A stretch of 64,000 nucleotides of DNA from Hahella sp018986435 (GTDB lineage: Bacteria > Pseudomonadota > Gammaproteobacteria > Pseudomonadales > Oleiphilaceae): NCBI RefSeq assembly GCF_050749805.1, contig NZ_CP192738.1:3782001-3846000 (forward strand), given 5' to 3'. A program made the position numbers and the translations under genes. The notes beneath the pieces are model-generated. The model had not been told where the DNA came from. It saw only the letters and a list, made by a program, of their open reading frames with translations, and made no database searches. The number at the start of each line of letters is the position of its first letter. The stretch's first letter is position 1. Below, one piece after another: positions 58,146 to 64,000 of this stretch.

Positions 58146-58171
58146 AACGCTGCGCGTCACTGCGCAGCGTT
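58146..58171. terminator. Hairpin between convergent genes at 58.15 kb
   Basis: Perfect ten-base stem AACGCTGCGC/GCGCAGCGTT with a six-base loop, 17 bases after the aldehyde dehydrogenase stop codon and 20 bases before the convergent gene's stop. There is no T-run; symmetric shape suggests use in both directions. Confidence 0.55.
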
Positions 58172-58190
58172 GATCAGAATCCGTTGGCCC

Positions 58191-58610
58191 CTAGCCTGCC
58201 GAACGCTTAAACAGATTATAGGCGTCAACGCCCGGATCAAATCCCGTTTGCGCGAACTCCAACCCTTCACTGGCGGGATCGATGCAATTCCAAAACGAAG
58301 CCGCCGTATTCAACACAACGCCTCTCAGATACCAGTTAGGGTCCAAGGAGCTGATCGCGTTACTCAGCTGCATATCCTGCGGTTTACGCCATTCCCGCAA
58401 CCAGTGCCAGGCTTCCCGTCTGTGCGCCGTGCTGGAAAAAATTACGCCGTCATTCGCTTTTCTGGCGTTTTCTATCACAAAGATGGCGCTTTGATCGCTC
58501 AAAGGCACTTTATTCTCCGCAAGAAACTTGTTCGTTCCGTACACCAACTGGCCAAACCAACTCGTGCTGGATTTAGTCGCCTCTGAAATACGCTCTCTCG
58601 CATCTGGCAT
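58191..58610 (-). CDS. Hypothetical protein, 139 aa
   Basis: Unrecognised cytosolic protein: MPDARERISEATKSSTSWFG, VYGTNKFLAENKVPLSDQSA, IFVIENARKANDGVIFSSTA, HRREAWHWLREWRKPQDMQL and LDPNWYLRGVVLNTAASFWN. Alpha-helical with many Trp. GGAG seven bases before the ATG at 58610 fixes the start; the frame remains open 26 codons further. It is in a stretch with other small orphan genes and an insertion sequence, typical of an accessory site. Confidence 0.6.
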   Translation of the reverse strand: MPDARERISEATKSSTSWFGQLVYGTNKFLAENKVPLSDQSAIFVIENARKANDGVIFSSTAHRREAWHWLREWRKPQDMQLSNAISSLDPNWYLRGVVLNTAASFWNCIDPASEGLEFAQTGFDPGVDAYNLFKRSAG

Positions 58611-58889
58611 TTCTGTTCTCCTTACTCGCCAAATTTTTAATCTCTTCCAAAGGAAATAAATCCCCTTCGGATACATCATTCTGCTCATACGACATGATCA
58701 ATAACGCCAACGGAAATTGGCGCATTATTCTCCCAGCTCAAACACAGCCAAGATCCTGCAATAGTAAGTTAATTGCCGTATAAACAGTAAGTTAAGATGA
58801 GATTAAATGTTCTACATCACTTTCTGGAAGGGATTCGAGAGAATCAGAGAGAACCTGCTTGACGCGTCAATATCAGCGCATGGCGAGAG

Positions 58890-59585
58890 TCAGTAGCATT
58901 GCCATTCCAACGTCCATTCGTTTTTCTTACCAGAGGCGGTCCCGCGACCGAAATAACCGACTCCTTGATCTCCCCACATCCAGCCGCCCTTTTCAGTCGA
59001 GTCGATTTGAAAGACATAATCCGGAACGGCGTCGTGCTTATTCCAAGGAGCCCAGAAGATCTCAGATTGAATCAAGCTTGGCCAGCCCCCTAATTTGAAG
59101 CCATCGACATTTTCAAACAGGTCGTAATACTCATCTTCGAATTCATCAGGACAGTCGACAGGTAAGTCTTCCCAACAAGGGTAATCCTGCTCAATCAACC
59201 GAGGCCTCATAGGAAGGGCTTTGATCGAGCTTCCCGTTGCAATGTTCTGCAATGGGACAAGATCGGAAGTACTCGTATAAGTCCGGATCAGCCACTTCGT
59301 CCCATTTGGGTCGTGATCTGGAAGCTCATCAGGACAGATAAAGATGCAAATAAAAGCCAGGTCTTCAAGCCCTTTAGGTTTAAATGGAAGACCTGAAAGA
59401 TTTATCTGCGCAAGCGCATGCATGGGGCATCCAGCGTATTCAGGCCAGGCTTCCCCTTTTCCACCAGAAGTCACTTTTCCAAACCAGGAACTTAACGGGT
59501 CCTCTGGAGGCTGAAACACGCCAATATCAAAGACAATCGCTTTACGGACAATTTGGCTCTTAAATTTTTCGATTGTTGTTTTCAT
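58890..59585 (-). CDS. YwqG-like (DUF1963) protein, 231 aa
   Basis: A cytosolic protein that shows the YwqG features: the middle MHALAQINLSGLPFKPKGLE (YwqG members usually read 'LAQINLAELP'), the strand DLAFICIFICPDELPD, the late motif FKLGGWPSLIQSEI, and PDYVFQIDSTEKGGWMWGDQ followed by GVGYFGRG and the end EWTLEWQCY. YwqG proteins have unknown activity and recur in toxin-immunity and accessory loci. Monocistronic, 95 bases from the insertion sequence at its upstream side; promoter sequence may partly have been changed by that insertion. Confidence 0.8.
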   Translation of the reverse strand: MKTTIEKFKSQIVRKAIVFDIGVFQPPEDPLSSWFGKVTSGGKGEAWPEYAGCPMHALAQINLSGLPFKPKGLEDLAFICIFICPDELPDHDPNGTKWLIRTYTSTSDLVPLQNIATGSSIKALPMRPRLIEQDYPCWEDLPVDCPDEFEDEYYDLFENVDGFKLGGWPSLIQSEIFWAPWNKHDAVPDYVFQIDSTEKGGWMWGDQGVGYFGRGTASGKKNEWTLEWQCY

Positions 59586-59682
59586 TTTTTAAATTTGATT
59601 TGTACTTATTCCATTAGTCCAAAACTGAGCCCAAACCTAATCCCGAGAGCCTTACGGCCACGGAGGTAAAGATTTGTTCTGG

Positions 59683-60513
59683 TCAAATCCCACCGGACAC
59701 TTTCTTTAGAGAGTTTTCATAATTAACCGGCGACATATCATTGTTCGCCGTATGCAGTCTTTCGAGGTTGTAATACCTCATGTAGGCTGCGACATCCTGC
59801 TTCATGTGTTCCCGGGTGGGCTGGGGGATTTTTAATATCCAGTCATGCTTAAGGCTACCAAAAAAGCGTTCAACCACCGCATTGTCCCAACAGGCTCCTA
59901 CATCGCCCATACTTGCCCTGATTTCATACTTTTCCAGCAGTTTTCGATAATGTCCGCTGGTGTACTGAGAGCCCCGGTCACTATGGAATACCAGGCCCTT
60001 GGGCGGCTTCCGCAAATTGTAGGCCTTGATCAGCGCCTGGCTGACCAGGCTCGTTGTCATGCGCTTATCGATGCGCCACCCGACGATCCTTCGGGAATAT
60101 AAATCCATGACAATGGCCAGATATATCCAGCCTTCTCCTGTTTTCAGATAGGTCACGTCGCCAGCCCAAACCTGATTGGGCGCGGTAGGATTAAAATTCT
60201 GATTCAACAAGTTATCCGCCACCGCATGATGGTGTTTGCGCCTTGTAGTGGCTTTGTAAGCAACGCGTTGCGTGACCTGAAGACCAAGCCGCCTCATGAG
60301 CTTGCGAACCCGGTAGCGTCCCACCTGAAAGCCTTCTTCGCGTAGCTTCTTCATCATCTCTCGACTGCCCAGACTGCTTCGAGAAGCGTTAAACAGTCGC
60401 TTCATTCGCCGATGCAGATGCAGCTCATCAAACCGGATCACCGGCGCGGAGCGCCGTCGCCAGGCATAGAATGCTGATCGACTTGCACGCAGAGCCCGGC
60501 AAAGCACTTTCAC
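59683..60513 (-). CDS. IS3-family transposase OrfB (DDE catalytic domain)
   Basis: A 276-residue reading from a GTG. HTH_21-type segment (LFNASRSSLGSREMMKKLRE) then the rve integrase core: VWAGDVTYLKTGEGWIYLAI (first D), GLVFHSDRGSQYTSGHYRK (second D), GACWDNAVVERFFGSLKHDW (E), spaced as in the DDE group. In this family the active transposase is an OrfAB fusion made by a -1 frameshift; the frame is open without a break back to the slippery site at 60585-60591. Appears intact. Confidence 0.93.
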   Translation of the reverse strand: MKVLCRALRASRSAFYAWRRRSAPVIRFDELHLHRRMKRLFNASRSSLGSREMMKKLREEGFQVGRYRVRKLMRRLGLQVTQRVAYKATTRRKHHHAVADNLLNQNFNPTAPNQVWAGDVTYLKTGEGWIYLAIVMDLYSRRIVGWRIDKRMTTSLVSQALIKAYNLRKPPKGLVFHSDRGSQYTSGHYRKLLEKYEIRASMGDVGACWDNAVVERFFGSLKHDWILKIPQPTREHMKQDVAAYMRYYNLERLHTANNDMSPVNYENSLKKVSGGI

Positions 60514-60551
60514 AGGGAAGCGATTCGACTCTGCCTGAATGAAGGCGAACT

Positions 60552-60842
60552 TTATTTCATTTCTTTCGCGAAGAAGGCCGAAGCCTTTTTTAGAATTTCC
60601 TTTTCCATGCGCAGCTCTTTGTTTTCTTTGCGAAGCCGTTTTAACTCGGCGCGCTCGTCTTCAGCCAGAACCTGATTTTCAAGTTGAGCTTCAATCTTTT
60701 CCTTCCACTTGTAGAGCATATTGGCGCTAATGCCGAGGGATTTAGCCGCTTCTGGGACGGAATAACCTTGGTCGCGCACCAAGGAAACGGCCTCTTCTTT
60801 AAACTCTTTTGTATACTGCTTATACGACTTTTTCTGACTCAT
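60552..60842 (-). CDS. IS3-family OrfA (helix-turn-helix, leucine zipper)
   Basis: A 96-residue protein: helix-turn-helix YTKEFKEEAVSLVRDQGYSV and PEAAKSLGISANMLYKWKEK, then a coiled coil DERAELKRLRKENKELRMEK that supports multimerisation. Near the end, codons CTA AAA AAG form an A-AAA-AAG slippery heptamer at 60591-60585 (minus strand), the usual -1 frameshift signal leading into orfB. Intact. Confidence 0.93.
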   Translation of the reverse strand: MSQKKSYKQYTKEFKEEAVSLVRDQGYSVPEAAKSLGISANMLYKWKEKIEAQLENQVLAEDERAELKRLRKENKELRMEKEILKKASAFFAKEMK

Positions 60843-60904
60843 GCTGACACCTTAATCGTTGACGGGTATTGTCTCTTATTAATGTGTCCGGGACTATTAG
60901 ACCA

Positions 60905-61104
60905 CTACACCCACAAAGAGTGACGCAGACATTACCCCCCCTCACAATGGCCTCTCTTACTGCGAAGGAGATAGCGCCCTCTTCCTCCGTAGCATCCTTG
61001 AACGGTTCTACATCCGTCCAGTTTTCCAGGACGAACGCTTCTATGTCCGCAAGTGAAATTCGCGGCTCTTCCGTGAACATGGGCATGGATATCATTAGTG
61101 TCAT
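60905..61104 (-). pseudogene. N-terminal remnant of a DUF4261-like gene, cut by the IS element
   Basis: Sixty-six codons from an ATG at 61104: MTLMISMPMFTEEPRISLAD, IEAFVLENWTDVEPFKDATE, EEGAISFAVREAIVRGGNVC. Opening and the 'NW.D......E..GAISF.V' pattern resemble DUF4261, normally about 200-250 residues. The frame enters the IS end at 60904 and would add unrelated residues. The sequence on the far side of the IS (59590-59679) does not continue the protein; joined in frame it stops after about ten codons, so the 3' part seems deleted. Confidence 0.7.
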
Positions 61105-61603
61105 TGAGTTTCTCTTATTAATCTCTTTGTTAAACCCTTGTCTTGATTTAATGCATTAATCATTTGGCTTAACTCCCTGGAATATCACATATGCTTTTAA
61201 ACCTTATAAAAAGCAATATTTTTAATAATAAAAACGCCATTTATTCGAAACTAAAAAATCATAAATCAATATATAACAATGGCCTGACGACCCGATATAA
61301 CCGGCCGCGATCAGCCCATAAAAAGTAAGACAAAACTGTTTTAGTTTTTTCTCCATGGTCGCCTTGCTTAAACCGACAATCCTGACTAAACAGTTATGAC
61401 GCATCAGGGGAGTCATTCCTCTGACTAACCGCCGAAAAGTATGGCGCGTTCCCGCGCGCGCTTCTCAGGGACATGCGAGAGCAAACTGAATTACCGCTGT
61501 TTTCTCGCGCCGTGAGGAAGGAAGCGCACGCACTGCCGCAAGGCGAAGTTTGTAGTACGAAGGACGCTTTCATTCACTACAACGATTCACAAGGACCAGT
61601 ACC
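61105..61603. other. Intergenic region left of the paired unknown genes
   Basis: 500 bases without a gene. 61140-61270 is very AT-rich. An A/T stem with a T-run (AAAACT-N5-AGTTTTTT, around 61332-61350) could terminate rightward transcription. A CG-repeat (GCGCGTTCCCGCGCGCGC) is at 61445-61462. The promoter of the rightward gene at 61604 probably lies in 61460-61590. The short frame 61473-61655 overlaps that gene and lacks a ribosome-binding site. Confidence 0.4.
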
Positions 61604-63394
61604 ATGTCAACAGCCGCTTCCACCACTAAACCAGACCAAAGCAAAGAGTGTGTGATCACCAATAACTGCACCTCTGACATCGTCATTCTGTCTCCCACTA
61701 CCGCTCAGGCTCCTGGCGATACCCAGAACGCCAGCGTTTACGATCAGGATCTGGAAATTCTCTCATTGCTCGAAGGCGGAACCGTCATCAGCCAGAATGG
61801 TTCCGGGACGGTTTACCTGGACCAGTATTACACCGATCCCAACACCAAACAGCAGCAGTATTCGCTGGTTTATAACCTGCTGGCCAGCACCTCCAGCTGG
61901 TATTTCCCGGTAGACAATATCGGCGTCATGCAAAATATCTTCGGCTCTCCCGTTACCTTCCCAGCACAGACGGTAACCACGGATGAGCAGCAGTCCATAG
62001 CCAATGCGGCCACGTTCTATCAGACCATCGCCGCCTACCCTACCTCACAGTTAACCCAGAACTATGAAACCGCCATGAACGGCGCGCAGACTACCGCGCA
62101 AGGACAGGCGGACGGCAGCGCGAATTCTTCCGACAATGTGGCCAATTCCATTACCGACAGCGTCAATGCTTTCTTTGCGTCCACCAAGGGCTTCCAGAAC
62201 GTCACCCTGGCGGGTCTCGTCGCCGTGGAGTCCTACTACAGCAAATTCCCGTTCGTGTGGGCGCAATATGACAGCACGACCTATTACCTGTACAGCAGCG
62301 ATGGCAATACCACCTCCTTTGTGGGCACGCTCTCTCTGACCAAACCCTCGGCGCTGGATCTCAGCAAACCCAATGCGGGATACGCCTGCACTTTCACTCC
62401 GGCGAAAGACCCTACTGACACCAGCACTGTGGATGTTGACTCATCACAGGCGAAAACCCTGACGTACAGCAATGCGCTGTTCGTCGACAACGTGAACGCG
62501 GATATCCCGGACGTAGCGGTGAAAGGCACCTTCCAATTGAAACGCGTGTTCACCCAAAACCCGTCCGATACTCAGATCATCCCCGTGCTGACCGGCACCA
62601 TCGCAGGCGAAACCTGTATTGGTTTTGATTCGCCGCAACTGAGCACCGATCAGAGTTCCGAATTCTGGAACACCCTGTTCCACCCGAAAAACTCCGCGCA
62701 AGTGTTCAATTCCATCATGACCATTGGCGGCGCGGTGATGATGCTGCATTTCGTGGGGTCCACTCTGTACGGTATCTTCAAATGGGTCAAAAACCGCGGC
62801 AAAGCCAAAGAACCCACCACCGAGGATTTGTTCAAGCAACAGCAGGAAGCATTTGAGAAGGCCCTGAACGAGAAGATCGACACCGCCGTGCAGAAGCTCA
62901 CCAACGGCAAACAAAACGCGCCGGAGGATACCGAAAGCGCACTGGAGGAGATCAATTCAGAACGGGGCTCCATTGATGACAACCTGAACGCCATCAACCT
63001 GGAAGAAGGCCTGAAAGTCGAAGCCAGCACGCTGGAAATTCAGGCGCAATATGAAAGTGAAATGAACGGCCAGCAACTGGAGCAACTGGAATCCAGCGCC
63101 ACCAGCATCAAGAACTCCAATGACGCCCTAAACAGCGCCACAGAAGAGAATCTCCATGATGTCGTCACTGAGCAGACCAGCGCGTTCAAGGACATTCAGG
63201 CCAATACCTCCGCGCTGACGGAATCCCTAGATAAGTCCATCTCCAGCGAGCAGCAGGCGCAGATTGAAAGCAATCAGGCCGCCAGCGAAAAAGTCAGCGA
63301 AGATATCGAGAATTCGGAGAAAAATGCGGAAGAGGACGCCTCCAACAGCGATCCCAAAGCGGAAGACGAAATCAAGCCACTCGAAGATTTCTAA
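61604..63394 (+). CDS. Unknown protein with a membrane segment and C-terminal coiled coil, 596 aa
   Basis: Not recognised. Residues 1-360 are beta-rich and polar with no signal peptide: ECVITNNCTSDIVILSPTTA, YSLVYNLLASTSSWYFPVDN, then the alpha part TTDEQQSIANAATFYQTIAA, and further strands up to CIGFDSPQLSTD. Residues about 366-392 are hydrophobic, IMTIGGAVMMLHFVGSTLYG then IFKWVKNRGK. Residues 400-596 are long, acidic and helical (EDLFKQQQEAFEKALNEKID, LEIQAQYESEMNGQQLEQLE), a clear coiled coil. The N-terminal part resembles the next gene's product, so they are probably paralogs. Shine-Dalgarno AAGGA precedes the ATG. Confidence 0.75.
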   Translation: MSTAASTTKPDQSKECVITNNCTSDIVILSPTTAQAPGDTQNASVYDQDLEILSLLEGGTVISQNGSGTVYLDQYYTDPNTKQQQYSLVYNLLASTSSWYFPVDNIGVMQNIFGSPVTFPAQTVTTDEQQSIANAATFYQTIAAYPTSQLTQNYETAMNGAQTTAQGQADGSANSSDNVANSITDSVNAFFASTKGFQNVTLAGLVAVESYYSKFPFVWAQYDSTTYYLYSSDGNTTSFVGTLSLTKPSALDLSKPNAGYACTFTPAKDPTDTSTVDVDSSQAKTLTYSNALFVDNVNADIPDVAVKGTFQLKRVFTQNPSDTQIIPVLTGTIAGETCIGFDSPQLSTDQSSEFWNTLFHPKNSAQVFNSIMTIGGAVMMLHFVGSTLYGIFKWVKNRGKAKEPTTEDLFKQQQEAFEKALNEKIDTAVQKLTNGKQNAPEDTESALEEINSERGSIDDNLNAINLEEGLKVEASTLEIQAQYESEMNGQQLEQLESSATSIKNSNDALNSATEENLHDVVTEQTSAFKDIQANTSALTESLDKSISSEQQAQIESNQAASEKVSEDIENSEKNAEEDASNSDPKAEDEIKPLEDF

Positions 63395-63415
63395 ACACCC
63401 ACTTCATTGACTACT

Positions 63416-63452
63416 GGCGACGGGATGCGCAGCGACGCGCATTCCCGTCGCC
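63416..63452 (+). terminator. Long hairpin between the paired unknown genes
   Basis: GGCGACGGGATGCGC pairs with GCGCATTCCCGTCGCC (one bulged base) around AGCGAC. It starts 22 bases after the first gene's stop codon and 40 bases before the second start. Only GCCTTT follows, so it may attenuate rather than fully end transcription. Confidence 0.6.
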
Positions 63453-63491
63453 GCCTTTGTCACGCCCTACTCACGCTTGAAGGAGATCCGC

Positions 63492-64000
63492 ATGGCCGCG
63501 AATGTGGTTAACATCGACAATCAATATAGCGAAGCTCTCGATATCTATACGTTTACCGTGCCTTCCGGCGCCTCGGCGGATAATCCCAGCACGATGTACC
63601 CGGTTTACACCAAAGTGGACTCCGTCGCCGCCAATTCCAAAAAGACCTATACCCCCTCCAACCCTCTGGAAAATCTGTCGTTTGCGCGCCAGTCGGACGG
63701 CATGCCGCTGCTGAATCAGGTCACCAACATCCTGGGCGACACCAATGTCACCATCACGGCGGACGACCTCACCAGCGCGCAAAAAGCCTTCGCTTTCTAC
63801 CAGGCTTACAAGGGCAGTCCCTATAGCCCCAGTGCGCTGGCGGTCAACGATATCATTCTGAACAACAGCGATCTGACGCAACAGAACCAAAAACTGAATC
63901 AATGGTTCTCCGATAACAATGTCGGCTTTGACTACAACACCTTTTCCTCAGTTTCCTATTGGGCGGAAAACGACGTGCGCGCCTGGGCCGGCAGCGAAGG
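63492..64000 (+). CDS. Unknown protein, paralog of the upstream gene, cut by the window edge
   Basis: At least 169 codons open to the edge, from an ATG with AAGGAGA seven bases upstream. It reads MAANVVNIDNQYSEALDIYT, then FTVPSGASADNPSTMYPVYT, LENLSFARQSDGMPLLNQVT and ADDLTSAQKAFAFYQAYKGS. The order of parts (short strand with 'N..S(D/E)...I', proline-rich strands, then a helix like 'DE.QS..NAATFYQ..AAYPTSQL') parallels the upstream 596-residue protein: SAQKAFAFYQAYKGSPYSPS against SIANAATFYQTIAAYPTSQL. No family known. Confidence 0.75.
   Translation, partial: MAANVVNIDNQYSEALDIYTFTVPSGASADNPSTMYPVYTKVDSVAANSKKTYTPSNPLENLSFARQSDGMPLLNQVTNILGDTNVTITADDLTSAQKAFAFYQAYKGSPYSPSALAVNDIILNNSDLTQQNQKLNQWFSDNNVGFDYNTFSSVSYWAENDVRAWAGSE

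Larger units (their letters stand above)
59680..60904 (-). mobile_element. IS3-family insertion sequence, 1225 bp
   Basis: The ends are imperfect inverted repeats of about 24 bases: 59680-59703 begins TGGTCAAATCCCACCGGACA and 60881-60904, read from the other strand, begins TGGTCTAATAGTCCCGGACA. They have the TG...CA termini usual for IS3-family elements. It holds orfA and orfB in the usual overlapping-frame arrangement. The orfB stop codon lies inside the end repeat. No 3-4 bp target duplication is visible (TTC to the left, CTA to the right). Confidence 0.92.

Noticed and set aside
59671..60908. A target-site duplication for the IS element
   Set aside because: The bases next to the two ends (GTTC and CTAC) do not match in any 3-5 base comparison.

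Overview
The window looks like chromosomal DNA of a marine gammaproteobacterium, most likely Hahella or a close relative (Hahellaceae). This is inferred from gene content and style: PEP-CTERM surface proteins with a sigma-54 type promoter, a very large repeat-rich surface protein, microcystin-dependent tail-collar proteins, a pectate lyase with a lectin module, and many unlinked one- or two-gene transcription units. No rRNA, tRNA or CRISPR array was seen. Base composition is moderate, with AT-rich leaders in front of several surface and secreted genes.

Layout: 0-7 kb holds small metabolic and regulatory units: a PPOX flavoprotein, an ArsR-SRPBCC pair, a nuclease-like protein carrying a eukaryotic-type nuclear localisation signal, a solute-binding protein, GST/TetR, and two orphan proteins. 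7.4-21.1 kb is a giant 4288-residue surface protein preceded by a sulfotransferase. 21.5-23.2 kb is an operon of three tail-collar paralogs. 23.3-35.7 kb holds LysR/quinone reductase, a poly-gamma-glutamate hydrolase homologue, ABC-F, PLP dehydratase/AraC, and a nitrite-type channel followed by a kinase/phosphatase fusion. 36-42.8 kb encodes exported proteins: one with a VMO-I-like domain, an M23-like peptidase and a PEP-CTERM protein.

43.3-49.6 kb is the most unusual part. A ToxR/CadC-like membrane regulator has a duplicated cysteine-rich periplasmic sensor, and a separate exported protein encoded 0.7 kb away is a paralog of that sensor. Around them lie two related AraC regulators, an exported Sm-like small protein, a 38-residue membrane miniprotein and a second PEP-CTERM protein. 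A 66-bp element is duplicated at nearly the same distance upstream of the first AraC gene and of the miniprotein.

50-58.1 kb is a 4-hydroxyproline catabolic set: GntR regulator, 4-hydroxyproline epimerase, D-amino-acid dehydrogenase-type flavoprotein, Pyr4H2C deaminase-type lyase and semialdehyde dehydrogenase. Two nearly identical palindromic operators lie upstream of its divergent and distal parts. A pectate lyase gene sits inside it, suggesting combined use of pectin and hydroxyproline-rich wall protein. 58-61 kb carries two small orphan or immunity-like genes and an IS3-family element that truncates a DUF4261-like gene. The right edge has two adjacent, apparently paralogous proteins of unknown function, the second cut by the window end.
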